In this document: in pieces, positions 33,139 to 42,544 of the stretch
Numbering within the stretch: position 1 is the stretch's first letter
Layout of the letters: every line of letters begins with the position of its first letter
Source: Sphingorhabdus sp. Alg239-R122
GTDB lineage: Bacteria; Pseudomonadota; Alphaproteobacteria; Sphingomonadales; Sphingomonadaceae
Assembly (NCBI RefSeq): GCF_900537065.1
Contig: NZ_UNRC01000003.1
Coordinates: 124,001-188,000, forward strand
Direction: 5' to 3'
Length of the DNA stretch: 64,000 nucleotides
Translations under genes and position numbers: made by a program
The notes under the pieces: model-generated
Database searches by the model: none
What the model saw: only the letters and a program-made list of their open reading frames with translations
Told to the model about the DNA's origin: nothing

Positions 33139-34881
33139 ATGTCAGGATACACAAAAGTGACTATTTATAAACGCTTTGCCGATCATGTGGATGCGGTGCT
33201 CGACAATCTGGCGGCGGCTGGTGAGCTGCCTGCAGATATGCAGTTTACGGGCGTAACCGTAGAGCCGCCGCGTGATCCGTCGCATGGTGACCTTGCCACA
33301 AATGCAGCCATGGTACTGGCGCGCCAGGCAAAAACCAATCCGCGCGAACTGGCGGTGAAAATAGCCGCTGGACTGGAAAAGCTGGAAGACGTGACGTCTG
33401 CTGAAATCGCGGGACCTGGGTTTATCAATCTTCGGCTTGGTTTCCGGTGCTGGGTGTCAGAGTTGACTGAAATTGCGCGACTGAGTGATGGTTATGGCCG
33501 CTCTGACATGGGCAAGGGCCGCACCGTCAATGTCGAATATGTATCTGCAAACCCGACGGGTCCGATGCACATGGGGCATGTGCGTGGTGCCGTGGTTGGC
33601 GATGCACTGGCTTCTTTGCTCGAATTTGCCGGGCATAAGGTCGTGCGTGAATATTATATCAATGATGCCGGCGGACAGGTGGATACACTGTCTCGTTCCG
33701 TGCATCTGCGCTACTGCGAAGCGCTGGGCGGGGATATCGGGGATATACCCGAAGGCCTGTACCCGGGGTCCTATCTTATCCCTACCGGCAAGCGGCTGGC
33801 GGAAAAATATGGCGACACCTATGCATCTGCGGGTGAATCCGAATGGCTTGTCCTGTTCCGTGAAGAAGCCGTGAATGACATGATGGACATGATCCGCGCT
33901 GATCTGGCGCTACTCGGGATCAGGCACGATGTTTTTGCATCCGAGGCACAGTTGCATGTCGAAGGTAAGGCGGAAGCTGCCGAAGCGGAATTGCGCAGCC
34001 GTGATCTGGTTTATGATGGTGTTCTGGAAGCGCCCAAGGGCAAAACTGTTGAAGACTGGGAGCCGGTCGAGTTGCCGTTGTTCCGCTCGACAAAATTTGG
34101 CGATGACCAGGACCGGCCGATCAGGAAGTCGGACGGGAAATGGACTTATTTTGGTGCTGACCTCGCCTATCATTTTCAAAAACTGCAAAAAGCTGATGAA
34201 CTGATCGACATATGGGGTGCGGATCATGCGGGCACGGTCAAGCGGATCAAGGCAGCCGTTGCGGCACTGGCCGGGGAAGACGCAAAATTTGATGTGAAAC
34301 TTGTACAGATGGTCAAGCTGCTGCGCGATGGCGAGCCTGTTAAAATGTCGAAACGGTCGGGGACATTCGTGACATTGAAAGAAGTAGTCGATGAAGTCGG
34401 CAAGGACGCGGTGCGTTTTACCATGCTGACGCGTAAAGCCGACGCGCAGATGGAATTTGATTTCGCCAAGGTGGTAGAGGCGAGCCGTGATAATCCGGTA
34501 TTCTATGTGCAATATGCCCATGCGCGTATCCAGACCATGCTACGCAAAGCAGAGGCGGACGGTATTGCGCCTTCAGATGCCAATCTTGACCGGCTGGGTG
34601 AGGAAGAAATCGCACTTGTCCAGCAGGCTGCACAATTCCCGCGTATTGTAGAATCTGCAGCACAAAGCCGCGAACCACACAGGATTGCATTTTACCTGAA
34701 TGACCTGGCTGCGGCATTTCACGGTTTTTATAATTTGGGCAATGATGCCCCTGAAAAACGCATTTTACTGGTCGATGATGCCGAAATGACAGCGGCAAGG
34801 CTTTTCTTAGCGCAAAATATAGGGCAGACTATTGCCAATGGCTTGTCGATTATGGGGGTAGAGGCAGCCAATGAGATGTGA
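33139..34881 (+). CDS. argS: Arginyl-tRNA synthetase
   Basis: The 580-residue class I synthetase has ANPTGPMHMGHVRGAV (the HIGH-type signature), VKMSKRSGT (KMSKS loop) and the C-terminal anticodon-binding helices (HFQ-like DALR domain with FYNLGNDAP). The N-terminal ArgS-specific domain is included. The start at ATG 33139 keeps the family N-terminus (YKRFADHVDAVLDNL). It charges tRNA-Arg. The SPOR gene follows 30 bases later. Confidence 0.96.
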   Translation: MSGYTKVTIYKRFADHVDAVLDNLAAAGELPADMQFTGVTVEPPRDPSHGDLATNAAMVLARQAKTNPRELAVKIAAGLEKLEDVTSAEIAGPGFINLRLGFRCWVSELTEIARLSDGYGRSDMGKGRTVNVEYVSANPTGPMHMGHVRGAVVGDALASLLEFAGHKVVREYYINDAGGQVDTLSRSVHLRYCEALGGDIGDIPEGLYPGSYLIPTGKRLAEKYGDTYASAGESEWLVLFREEAVNDMMDMIRADLALLGIRHDVFASEAQLHVEGKAEAAEAELRSRDLVYDGVLEAPKGKTVEDWEPVELPLFRSTKFGDDQDRPIRKSDGKWTYFGADLAYHFQKLQKADELIDIWGADHAGTVKRIKAAVAALAGEDAKFDVKLVQMVKLLRDGEPVKMSKRSGTFVTLKEVVDEVGKDAVRFTMLTRKADAQMEFDFAKVVEASRDNPVFYVQYAHARIQTMLRKAEADGIAPSDANLDRLGEEEIALVQQAAQFPRIVESAAQSREPHRIAFYLNDLAAAFHGFYNLGNDAPEKRILLVDDAEMTAARLFLAQNIGQTIANGLSIMGVEAANEM

Positions 34882-34911
34882 TTTTGCCCCCGTTCCAAAG
34901 GGAATGCGTAG

Positions 34912-35700
34912 ATGGCGGGTGACAATATGACGGGCGAAAATGACAGTTTGGGCTTTGATGAAGATGATAGCCTGCCATGGCTGGAATCTGCCGAAGACTA
35001 TGATGAGGTTGAAGGCGGCAATATAGGCCGTATTCTGGGCTTCGTTCTCATGGGCTTGATTGCGCTTGCCGCGATTGCGGGCGGTGCATATTGGTATCAG
35101 AACAGTTCAGCGGGCGCTGGCAGCGATGGCGGTGGTGCGCTGATCACTGCTGAAAAAGACGATTACAAGATTCCACCCGAAGATCCGCAGGGCAAGGAAT
35201 TTGAAGGCACTGGTGATGCCAGCTTTAGCGCAAGCGAAGGTGTGCCGAAACAGGCGGCAATCGGTGATTCCGAAACAGCGGCCAAAAAAGCGGCAGAAAA
35301 ACCACGCGAGACCAAGGCCAAGCCTGCACCCAAAAAAGCCGCACCAGCCGCGCCAAAAGCCGTGAAACAGGCGCCGAAGCCCGAGACGAAAGAAGCGCCC
35401 AAACCTGCTTTTTCGGCACTGGAAGAAAAAAGCGCTGCTGATACGCCAAAAGCTACCACGCCCAAAGGCGTAATCGTGCAACTGGGTGCGTATAGCAGTG
35501 AAGCAAAAGCAAAAACGGGATGGACCGGGCTGGCACGTAAATATGATTATATTGCAAGCCTGCCCAAAACCATTGTTGCTGCCAATGTCGATGGCGGCAC
35601 TGTCTATCGCCTGAGTGCAATCGCGCCAAACAATGCAACCGCCAATAATGTGTGCAACCGGCTGAAAGCTTCGGGTGGGGCGTGCTATATCAGGCGTTGA
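34912..35700 (+). CDS. SPOR domain membrane protein
   Basis: The 262-residue protein has an acidic cytoplasmic N-terminus and one membrane helix (residues about 40-64, ILGFVLMGLIALAAIAGGAYW). A long Ala/Lys/Pro linker (KAAEKPRETKAKPAPKKAAP and similar) follows, then a C-terminal SPOR domain (GVIVQLGAYSSEAKAKTGW, VYRLSAIAP, VCNRLKASGGACYIR). SPOR domains bind denuded septal peptidoglycan, so a division-site role is likely. It sits between argS and nagZ. Confidence 0.88.
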   Translation: MAGDNMTGENDSLGFDEDDSLPWLESAEDYDEVEGGNIGRILGFVLMGLIALAAIAGGAYWYQNSSAGAGSDGGGALITAEKDDYKIPPEDPQGKEFEGTGDASFSASEGVPKQAAIGDSETAAKKAAEKPRETKAKPAPKKAAPAAPKAVKQAPKPETKEAPKPAFSALEEKSAADTPKATTPKGVIVQLGAYSSEAKAKTGWTGLARKYDYIASLPKTIVAANVDGGTVYRLSAIAPNNATANNVCNRLKASGGACYIRR

Positions 35701-35859
35701 TGCTTCGTTTTGACTCAGAATGGGACAGTGATCTGGCTGCTACCCTAAAAAACACCAAATTCACCATATTTCCACAATATAGGGGGTTTGGCCCTTTACC
35801 TACACCATATATCGCGTCACACTATCGCTTATGTTGACCGATTTTATCAGGATGAAAAC

Positions 35860-36867
35860 ATGAAACCGGTTATTTTCGGGCTATCGGGCCTTACCATGAC
35901 GGCTGACGAACGTGCATTTTTTGCCGAGGCGGATCCGGCGGGCTATATTATTTTCGGGCGCAATATCGGCACGCACGAACAGTTACGCGCTTTGACCGAC
36001 AGTATCCGCGAACTGCATGGCCGTGATGATGTGCTGATCCTGATTGATCAGGAAGGCGGACGGGTGGCTCGAATGCAGCCGCCGCACTGGCCCACCTATC
36101 CGGCAGGTGCGCAGTTCGACGCACTATACCACATTGCCCCTGCAAGCGCGATTGAGGCGATACGCCTGAATGCTGAAGCCATAGCGCTCGACCTGAATGA
36201 GGTGGGTATTAATGTCGATTGCCTGCCGCTGCTTGATGTGCGTCAAGCAGAAACGACATCTGCCATTGGCGACCGCGCACTGGGCAGTGAACCGTTGCGA
36301 GTGGCTGCACTGGGCCGGGCCACGCTGGATGGCTTGCGTCGCGGCGGCGTTGAGGGGATTGTCAAGCATATGCCAGGCCACGGCCGCGCGGTGGTTGATA
36401 GCCATATGGAATTGCCGCATGTCGATGCGGATGCAGCGGCGCTGGAAAGCGATATTGCACCGTTCAAAACACTGAACGATGCGCCGATGGCGATGACCGC
36501 GCATATTGTATATCGTGCCTGGGATGATGTGCGCCCTGCAACCCAGTCGCCTATGGTTATTGACGAGATTATCCGCGGTGAAATCGGCTTTGACGGGTTG
36601 CTGCTGTCCGATGATCTCGACATGAAAGCGCTCAAAGGGGATGTCCCCACCCGTGCACTCAAGTCAGTGGAGGCGGGTTGCGACATCGCGCTTAATTGCT
36701 GGGGACGCATGGATGAGATGCAGGGGATTGCGGACCTGTTACCCGAAATAAGCAAGGCTTCGAAAGTGCGGTTGGGTGGGGCACTGCGGCTTGTCGCGCC
36801 AGATGCAGCGCGGGAACGGCATAGCGAGTGTATTGCCAAACGTGATGAACTGCTGGAGCTGGCATGA
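35860..36867 (+). CDS. nagZ: Beta-N-acetylhexosaminidase
   Basis: The ATG at 35860 with AGGA upstream gives 335 residues, the GH3 family type without a second domain. LIDQEGGRVARM, the loop KHMPGHGRAVVDSH and the catalytic Asp in LLSDDLDMKAL identify it. It removes GlcNAc from anhydro-muropeptides in cell-wall recycling. It overlaps scpA by 4 bases. Confidence 0.95.
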   Translation: MKPVIFGLSGLTMTADERAFFAEADPAGYIIFGRNIGTHEQLRALTDSIRELHGRDDVLILIDQEGGRVARMQPPHWPTYPAGAQFDALYHIAPASAIEAIRLNAEAIALDLNEVGINVDCLPLLDVRQAETTSAIGDRALGSEPLRVAALGRATLDGLRRGGVEGIVKHMPGHGRAVVDSHMELPHVDADAAALESDIAPFKTLNDAPMAMTAHIVYRAWDDVRPATQSPMVIDEIIRGEIGFDGLLLSDDLDMKALKGDVPTRALKSVEAGCDIALNCWGRMDEMQGIADLLPEISKASKVRLGGALRLVAPDAARERHSECIAKRDELLELA

Positions 36868-37661
36868 ACGAGTTGGATATCCTTGATCTGGGAACTGCGC
36901 CCGACACGGCTTCGTTTGACGAGCTGGATAGCGCTGTTGGCGAGGATATACTCCATATTGATATAGATGGCTGGGAAGGCCCGCTTGATCTTCTGCTGGC
37001 TCTGGCGCGTAACCAGAAAGTCGACTTGCGCGAACTTTCGATACTGGAACTGACCGAGCAATATCTGCAGTTTATTGAAAATGCGCGCGCGCTGAAGCTG
37101 GAACTGGCGGCCGATTACCTGGTGATGGCGGCGTGGCTTGCCTATCTGAAATCCGCGTTACTGCTGCCCAAGGATCCCGAAATTGATCCGTCACCCGAAG
37201 AGCTGGCGCTACGGCTGCAGATGCGATTGCAGCGGCTGAATGCGATGCGGGAGGCAGGCGCTCGGCTTATGGCCCGGGACCGCATGGCACGTGATGTTTT
37301 CATGCGCGGAGATCCGGAAGGCCTGAAAGTCATTGCCAGCAAGAAATGGGAATGCAGCTATTTCGACCTCATTAGTGCCTATGCGCAGATAAAAATGCGT
37401 AGCATGCCTGCCGTACACATGGTCAAAAAACGCCATGTCATGACGCTGGAGGAAGCTTTGGCGCGGGTGTCAGCCATGGTGGGTACGGCGATACAATGGA
37501 CTGATTTGCAACGTTTCCTGCCGTCTGATGCGTCGGAGGATTTGCGGCGTTCGGCGCTGGCATCCAGTTTTCTTGCTGTACTGGAACTTGCCAAGCAGGG
37601 GCAGATTGAGTTGGCGCAGGAGGAGGCATTTGCGCCATTGATGATAAGGACATCCAGATGA
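36864..37661 (+). CDS. scpA: Segregation and condensation protein ScpA
   Basis: The 265-residue kleisin has DGWEGPLDLLLALARNQKVDLRELSILELTEQYL at its N-terminus and a middle charged region. A winged-helix-like end follows (VVFLAVLELAKQGQIELAQEEAFAPL in form). It links SMC heads in chromosome condensation. It overlaps scpB by 4 bases. Confidence 0.95.
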   Translation: MNELDILDLGTAPDTASFDELDSAVGEDILHIDIDGWEGPLDLLLALARNQKVDLRELSILELTEQYLQFIENARALKLELAADYLVMAAWLAYLKSALLLPKDPEIDPSPEELALRLQMRLQRLNAMREAGARLMARDRMARDVFMRGDPEGLKVIASKKWECSYFDLISAYAQIKMRSMPAVHMVKKRHVMTLEEALARVSAMVGTAIQWTDLQRFLPSDASEDLRRSALASSFLAVLELAKQGQIELAQEEAFAPLMIRTSR

Positions 37662-38290
37662 GCGAATATCTGATTGAAGAAAGCGATAGCGCTAGCACCG
37701 AAGAAGACTTGATTGTGTTTGAGGATGATGATGGTGCGCGCGCTGTAGAAGCTGCACTATTTGCTTCCGAAGTGCCAATGACGAAAGATCAGATTCGCGC
37801 CTATGTCGGTGATCAGGTTGATGTCACTGCGGCGCTCAAACAGCTGGAAAATGATTACGCAGGTCGCGGCATAGAATTGGTGCGGCGCGGCCAGGGCTGG
37901 CATTTCCAGACAAGCGCCGATCTGGCACATATGCTGCGCCGGGAGCGGGTGGACACGCGTAAATTGTCGCGCGCGGCGACGGAAACGCTTTCCATTATTG
38001 CCTATCACGAACCCGTCAGCCGCGCGGATATTGAATCCATTCGCGGGGTACAGACGAGCAAAGGCACGCTTGATGTGCTGATGGAAGCAGGCTGGATACG
38101 GCCCGCGGGGCGTCGTGAAGTGCCGGGGCGCCCGCTGATTTACGCGACTACGCCCGAATTCCTTGTCCAGTTTGGCCTTGCGAGCCGCCGCGACTTGCCG
38201 GGAATTGACGATTTGAAGGCTGCGGGCTTGCTGGATCCTGTTGATGAGGCCATGGAACAGCTGGGCTTTGAATCTGGCGAAGAAGAATAA
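37658..38290 (+). CDS. scpB: Segregation and condensation protein ScpB
   Basis: The 210-residue protein has two winged-helix domains: VEAALFASEVPMTKDQIRAYV, then SRAATETLSIIAYHEPVSRADIESIRGVQTSKG in form. The end PGRPLIYATTPEFLVQFGLASRRDLPGI is typical. It partners ScpA. The C-terminus is acidic. The tatA gene starts 56 bases after its stop, so read-through into tatABC is possible. Confidence 0.95.
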   Translation: MSEYLIEESDSASTEEDLIVFEDDDGARAVEAALFASEVPMTKDQIRAYVGDQVDVTAALKQLENDYAGRGIELVRRGQGWHFQTSADLAHMLRRERVDTRKLSRAATETLSIIAYHEPVSRADIESIRGVQTSKGTLDVLMEAGWIRPAGRREVPGRPLIYATTPEFLVQFGLASRRDLPGIDDLKAAGLLDPVDEAMEQLGFESGEEE

Positions 38291-38346
38291 AGATGCTGGA
38301 AAGTGCGGCCAATAGCGCGTAAACTTACCCGCAAAGGAGAAATGAC

Positions 38347-38571
38347 ATGCAACCGAGCTTATGGCAGCTTTTAATCGTTGCGGCGCTCGTGCTGATATTA
38401 TTTGGACGTGGCCGCATATCGGAAATGATGGGTGATGTCGGAAAAGGCATCCGCAGTTTCAAAAAAGGTATTTCCGAAGAGGATGAAGCCGATAAACCGG
38501 CCCGGCAGATAGAATCAAGCACTGCTGTATCAGAGGATCAGACTGCGCAGAAAATGTCGGAAAAGAAATAG
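38347..38571 (+). CDS. tatA: Sec-independent translocase subunit TatA
   Basis: The 74-residue protein has one membrane helix ([15 protein letters not shown]), the Phe-Gly hinge and the amphipathic helix [31 protein letters not shown] precedes the ATG. TatA oligomers form the channel for folded twin-arginine proteins. It is followed by tatB and tatC. Confidence 0.95.
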   Translation: MQPSLWQLLIVAALVLILFGRGRISEMMGDVGKGIRSFKKGISEEDEADKPARQIESSTAVSEDQTAQKMSEKK

Positions 38572-38638
38572 CTTTCTTTCCCGGTGCAGGTGTTTCTGCC
38601 TGCGCTTTTCCTTTCGTCATCTGTAAAGCGAGTCCGCA

Positions 38639-39004
38639 ATGTTTGACATTGGTGCCCCGGAAATTCTGCTTATCGCCATTGTTGCGATTATCGTTATCGG
38701 TCCAAAGGATTTACCGGTGGCATTGCGTTTTGCTGGCAAATGGGTGAGCAAGGCACGCGGCATGATGCGTGAGCTTCGCAGCGGTTTCGATTCTATGGTG
38801 CGTGAAGCCGAAATGGAAGAGATGGAAAAAAAGTGGGCGGAGAATAATGAACGCATTATGCGCGAAAGCGCAGATCAGGAAATGCTGCCATTGCCGCCCG
38901 AAGAGAAGGTCGAGCCTGATAGCGGTAAAACTACCATAGATGTTTCCGATAATGATGTCGGGACGTCTGGCAATATAGCCGATGCAGGGGATAAGCCCAC
39001 ATGA
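38639..39004 (+). CDS. tatB: Sec-independent translocase subunit TatB
   Basis: The 121-residue protein starts [26 protein letters not shown], the TatB form with the conserved Glu and Pro. It continues with an amphipathic helix ([21 protein letters not shown]) and a variable acidic tail. With TatC it recognises the signal peptide. Its stop overlaps the tatC ATG. Confidence 0.95.
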   Translation: MFDIGAPEILLIAIVAIIVIGPKDLPVALRFAGKWVSKARGMMRELRSGFDSMVREAEMEEMEKKWAENNERIMRESADQEMLPLPPEEKVEPDSGKTTIDVSDNDVGTSGNIADAGDKPT

Positions 39005-39786
39005 ACGGCGTTGATGAAAGCAAGGCACCGCTACTCGAGCATCTTTTGGAACTACGGCAGCGGCTGTTATGGTGTATTGCGGCATTGGCGGTTACGTTTG
39101 GCATATGCCTGTATTTTGCTGATGATATTTTCGGTTTACTGGTGCAACCCCTGACACATGCCTTTGGCGAAGGAGCTGATGGCAAGCTTATTTATACTAA
39201 GCTCTATGAAGCGTTTTTTGTTGAGATCAAGGTTGCGCTGTTCGCCGCGTTTTTCGTATCATTTCCTATCATCGCCAACCAGTTATGGGCGTTTGTTGCA
39301 CCCGGTCTCTACACCCAGGAAAAACGTGCTTTCCTGCCATTCCTTATTGCCACACCCTTATTATTCATCGCTGGGGCGGCGCTTGCATATTTTGTGGTGA
39401 TGCCGCTCGCCTTCACCTATTTTCTGAAATTTGAAGGCACGACAGGTGGTTTGCAGTTGGAGGCATTACCTGCAGCGGGTGAATATCTATCGTTGGTCAT
39501 GCAATTTATTCTTGCATTTGGAATCTGTTTTTTGCTGCCTGTCTTGCTGTTGTTACTCAATCGTGCAGGCCTTGTCTCGCGGGAGCAGCTCGCCAAACTG
39601 CGCCGCTATATGATCGTTGCATCTTTCGCATTGGCGGCAATCCTGACCCCACCCGATATCATTTCGCAGTTTATGCTTGGGCTGCCATTGATTTTGCTGT
39701 TCGAGGCATCGCTTCTGATTATGCGCATAACCGAACGGAAAAAGAAAAAGGCAGTCGCTGGGGGAGCTGACTACCTTAAAGAATAA
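39001..39786 (+). CDS. tatC: Sec-independent translocase subunit TatC
   Basis: The 261-residue protein has six predicted membrane helices. [21 protein letters not shown] is the signal-peptide-binding start, and [29 protein letters not shown] and [17 protein letters not shown] follow in order. It is the core receptor of the Tat system. The secreted diheme and PQQ enzymes elsewhere use Sec-like signals, so its clients are not obvious here. Confidence 0.96.
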   Translation: MNGVDESKAPLLEHLLELRQRLLWCIAALAVTFGICLYFADDIFGLLVQPLTHAFGEGADGKLIYTKLYEAFFVEIKVALFAAFFVSFPIIANQLWAFVAPGLYTQEKRAFLPFLIATPLLFIAGAALAYFVVMPLAFTYFLKFEGTTGGLQLEALPAAGEYLSLVMQFILAFGICFLLPVLLLLLNRAGLVSREQLAKLRRYMIVASFALAAILTPPDIISQFMLGLPLILLFEASLLIMRITERKKKKAVAGGADYLKE

Positions 39787-39812
39787 CGGAATGATGCTGT
39801 GGTCGGCTCAGA

Positions 39813-39953
39813 TTAATCAATTGCCTCTTCGCCGGCTCTGCCGACTGATTCAATATCTTCTCCCAAACCTTTCACGGTGTTGCATCCCGCGACAAGAAAC
39901 GTCGCAGCTAATATTGCGGCAATCTTTACGCTCAGGGCGGTTGAAATATTCAT
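39813..39953 (-). CDS. Entericidin-family small lipoprotein
   Basis: This 46-residue gene starts at ATG 39953 behind GAGGA. The translation begins MNISTALSVKIAAILAATFL, then VAGCNTVKGLGEDIESVG. The lipidated Cys24 followed by NTVxGxGxDIxxxG is the entericidin A/B pattern. Entericidins are small outer-membrane lipoproteins under general-stress control. The EcfG-type promoter at 40075-40099 with a hairpin leader lies upstream, in keeping with that. It converges with tatC. Confidence 0.85.
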   Translation of the reverse strand: MNISTALSVKIAAILAATFLVAGCNTVKGLGEDIESVGRAGEEAID

Positions 39954-39985
39954 GGCTGACCATCCTCTTTAATCAAAATGCATAG

Positions 39986-40067
39986 GCCCGGACGGCAAAA
40001 GAAGGGGGAGGTCGCGCGTCCGGGCACTATTTAGCAGAATGGCAGGGAGGGGCGTATTGCCATTCTG
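39986..40067 (-). ncRNA. Two-hairpin leader or small RNA with CU-rich loops
   Basis: Read on the minus strand, CAGAATGGCA/TGCCATTCTG (40067-40035) forms a 10-bp stem with loop ATACGCCCCTCCC. GCCCGGACG/CGTCCGGGC (40025-39986) forms a 9-bp stem with a loop containing CCTCCCCC. Both loops are complementary to ribosome-binding sites. The first stem starts 8 bases past the -10 of the EcfG-type promoter. It can be the entericidin mRNA leader (ATG 33 bases on) or a separate anti-Shine-Dalgarno sRNA. No clear terminator follows the second stem. Confidence 0.5.
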
Positions 40068-40074
40068 AATAGGA

Positions 40075-40099
40075 AACCCACTGCGTGAGATTTAGTTCC
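40075..40099 (-). promoter_or_regulatory. EcfG-type general stress promoter
   Basis: On the minus strand GGAAC (40099-40095), 17 bases, GTT (40077-40075). This fits the GGAAC-N16/17-GTT form of alphaproteobacterial EcfG promoters (N16 followed by GGTT instead of CGTT). Transcription would start at the first hairpin, then reach entericidin. Confidence 0.65.
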
Positions 40100-40219
40100 A
40101 CAAAAAACAAGTTTTTTTAAAATTATGATCTTGCGGAATGAAGGTGGTGAATTATGGAATCACCGCTCTATGCCTATAAAAGAGCTCGTATGGTAAAGTT
40201 ACACAGGAAATGAGCAAAA

Positions 40220-40246
40220 AAAAGGCGGGATAAAATCCCGCCTTTT
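40220..40246 (-). terminator. Rho-independent terminator of the 79-residue protein gene
   Basis: AAAAGGCGGGAT and ATCCCGCCTTTT form a perfect 12-bp stem around AAA. On the minus strand the stem ends in a T run, 20 bases after the stop codon at 40266. Confidence 0.92.
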
Positions 40247-40265
40247 AGAAAATCATTAATCAAGC

Positions 40266-40505
40266 TCAGGGGCTTGTTGGCTCGTCATCGTCATTGCCTA
40301 CAGCGATGATGATACCAGCAATAATTGCTGCTGCTGCCAGAATAGCGATGATGATGCCGCTGCCACCTTCGAGTTCAGACTGTTCGTCAGATGCTTCAAC
40401 AGCACGAACCGCTTCAGCCTGATCAGCTTGAGCTGCCTGTGCCAGTACTGGCGATGTTGTCAGTGCAACTGCCGCAACTGCAGTGGCGATTGAACGTAAT
40501 TTCAT
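40266..40505 (-). CDS. Small secreted/membrane protein of unknown function (79 residues)
   Basis: The ATG at 40505 has AAGGAGG at ideal distance. The protein has a signal peptide (MKLRSIATAVAAVALTTSPVLAQA), a short charged segment (VRAVEASDEQSELEGG) and one hydrophobic helix (IIIAILAAAAIIAGIIIAV). An acidic tail NDDDEPTSP closes it. The strong ribosome site, own terminator and clean signal support a real, well-expressed gene. I recognise no family; similar small proteins occur in sphingomonads. It could be an envelope or stress peptide. Confidence 0.8.
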   Translation of the reverse strand: MKLRSIATAVAAVALTTSPVLAQAAQADQAEAVRAVEASDEQSELEGGSGIIIAILAAAAIIAGIIIAVGNDDDEPTSP

Positions 40506-40852
40506 TATATGGCCTCCTTCTTGAGCTCACATTTCGTCTCAAGTAGTTAATGGAATTAGCTACTTAAAACAACCCTTAAAACAAATATTCTTGCCGGATC
40601 GGAAACCCGACTCAAAATCTCTGTGCGAATCAATAACGTACCAACCCGACTTAAGTTCCTTCTATTGTGCAGCGCAGCCATGCGCAACCCTCAAAGCAGC
40701 TGGGGCATAACGTTTTACCTCAATTTGCAAACTCTCTATCGGGAGCATTGGTGCAAATCCTTCAAAAAACGCGTAAATGTTGTTTTCTCAATGCCGCACG
40801 ATTGCGGTGATTGTGTTGCAAAGGAGCCACATTTTCCTTTGGAAATGAATGG
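40506..40852. other. Intergenic region with a dyad before the 79-residue gene; no gene seen
   Basis: AAGTAGTTAA (40541-40550) and TTAGCTACTT (40556-40565) form a 10-bp near-perfect dyad. Beyond it, on the minus strand, TTTTAAG occurs twice 12 bases apart (about 40562-40580). This is probably the promoter and control region of the small gene. The rest up to the amidohydrolase stop shows no coding pattern; an open frame at 40623-40856 is not convincing. Confidence 0.5.
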
Positions 40853-42544
40853 CTAATTTGTTTTTTCATACAATTTTTCGCCGCCCACCCATGTCTCGAG
40901 AACCTGTATTTTTCTGATATCGCGCGGTGATGCGAACAGGATATCATTGTCAACAATTACGAAATCTGCGCGCATCCCTGGCATTAATGTACCGAATCGT
41001 TTTTCGGCGAATCCGGCATAGGCGGCATCATGCGTAAAGCCTGCTAGTGCCTGTAGCCGGGTAAGCCGTTCCTGTGGTTGCCAGCCACCAAACGGTTCTC
41101 CATCTGCATCTTCGCGGGTCATGGCGACTGCGATTCCCGGAAAGGGATTGGATGATTCGACGGGCGCGTCTGAGCCAAATGCCAGCTTCCCGCCCGCGTC
41201 GCGTATTGATTTCCATGCATAAGCTCCGGCAAGTCGTTCGAGGCCCAGCCTCGCTTCAGCCATCAGGCGGTCAGATGTCTGGTGCACAGGTTGCATAGAG
41301 GCGATGATTCCGTTTCGGCCAAAAGCGGCAATATCGGCAGGCTCGACAATCTGCGCGTGCTCAACACGCCAGCGCCGATCACCCTGAAAACTTTGTGATA
41401 GCTCGTTAATCGCTCCCAATATCTGCGCGTTGGCTTGATCGCCGATAGCGTGCACGGCGACCTGATAATTATCCATTGCAGCACGGCTCATCTGGTTGAG
41501 CAGCTTGGTGTCGTCGGTAAAGGCCAACCCCCTTTCTCCAGCCTTGTCAGCATAGGGTTGCTTGAGCCAGGCTCCGCGTGATCCAAGGGCACCATCCAGA
41601 TAAAGCTTCACACCATTCAGGCGAAGCTTGTCATCATAAAGCCACGGTGAAGGGCCGGTCCCGCCAATGGCCACCATCTGCTCGATTCCCGCAGCATAGG
41701 ACATGATGCGGATACGCAGCCAACGATTATCGCCAGCGCGCCGATAACTTTGCCAGTCTTGCATCGTAGTGCCCATATCGGCAATTGCGGTAACGCCCTG
41801 ACTGAGCAGGATTTGCTGTGCTTTTGCCAAAGCACGGTCACGGTCGGCGGGGCGCGGGGCAGGGACCGCTTTTTGCACCAGTGTTTCGGCCGCATCGACA
41901 AAAATGCCGCTTGGTTTCCCACCCGACCTCTCAATGCGTCCGCCCGGCGGGCTTTTTGATGCTGCAGTTACACCTGCGGTCGACATTGCACGGCTGTTGG
42001 CCCAGCCGGCATGTCCGTCAATGCGCTGGAGCCATACGGGACGGTCCGGCACCACCGCATCAATTTCCGCCGCTGTGGGAAAGCGGCCCAATCCCCATTT
42101 CTCCTGGTTCCAGCCACTACCCAATATCCATGGCAGCGAAGGATTTTCGGCGGCATAGCTGGCAATTTTTGCCTGAGCATCTGCCAATGATCTTGTGCCG
42201 GAAAGGTCTAGCGTGAGTGCCTGAAAACCAATACCCATGACATGGCCATGCGCGTCAATAAGGCCGGGCATCAGGTTCCGCCCCTTGCCATCGACCGTAT
42301 AGGTCACTTTTTTCGGCCTTTTGTCCCTGCGCAAGAGAAGCTGCTTCACTCGCCCTTCATTGTCGATGATCAGCCCGGTAAATTCGACAGTTTCGCCTTT
42401 TTCATTCAATGTAAAGCCGTTGACATTGTCGACCAGTGTATCGGCAGACACAGGGGCGGACACTGCTGCCATGGCAATAGCTATGCATAATGAAGCGATG
42501 CACTTAAGCTTGTGCATCTGTCTGGTGAATGTCGTTTTCATCAT
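40853..42544 (-). CDS. Secreted metal-dependent amidohydrolase (YtcJ-like)
   Basis: The 563-residue protein has a signal region (MHKLKCIASLCIAIAMAAVSAPVSA) and GRNLMPGLIDAHGHVMGIG with the metal His-x-His. WILGSGWNQEKWG, AVHAIGDQANAQIL and the late LAFGSDAPVESSNPFPGI give the remaining ligands and catalytic Asp. This is the Amidohydro_3 type. Several members hydrolyse amides or have unknown substrates. The ATG overlaps the stop of the upstream dehydrogenase, so the two are cotranscribed. Confidence 0.88.
   Translation of the reverse strand: MMKTTFTRQMHKLKCIASLCIAIAMAAVSAPVSADTLVDNVNGFTLNEKGETVEFTGLIIDNEGRVKQLLLRRDKRPKKVTYTVDGKGRNLMPGLIDAHGHVMGIGFQALTLDLSGTRSLADAQAKIASYAAENPSLPWILGSGWNQEKWGLGRFPTAAEIDAVVPDRPVWLQRIDGHAGWANSRAMSTAGVTAASKSPPGGRIERSGGKPSGIFVDAAETLVQKAVPAPRPADRDRALAKAQQILLSQGVTAIADMGTTMQDWQSYRRAGDNRWLRIRIMSYAAGIEQMVAIGGTGPSPWLYDDKLRLNGVKLYLDGALGSRGAWLKQPYADKAGERGLAFTDDTKLLNQMSRAAMDNYQVAVHAIGDQANAQILGAINELSQSFQGDRRWRVEHAQIVEPADIAAFGRNGIIASMQPVHQTSDRLMAEARLGLERLAGAYAWKSIRDAGGKLAFGSDAPVESSNPFPGIAVAMTREDADGEPFGGWQPQERLTRLQALAGFTHDAAYAGFAEKRFGTLMPGMRADFVIVDNDILFASPRDIRKIQVLETWVGGEKLYEKTN

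Noticed and set aside
40623-40856. Open frame of 77 codons on the plus strand
   Set aside because: No ribosome site, no recognisable domain, odd composition, and it runs into the end of the amidohydrolase gene.
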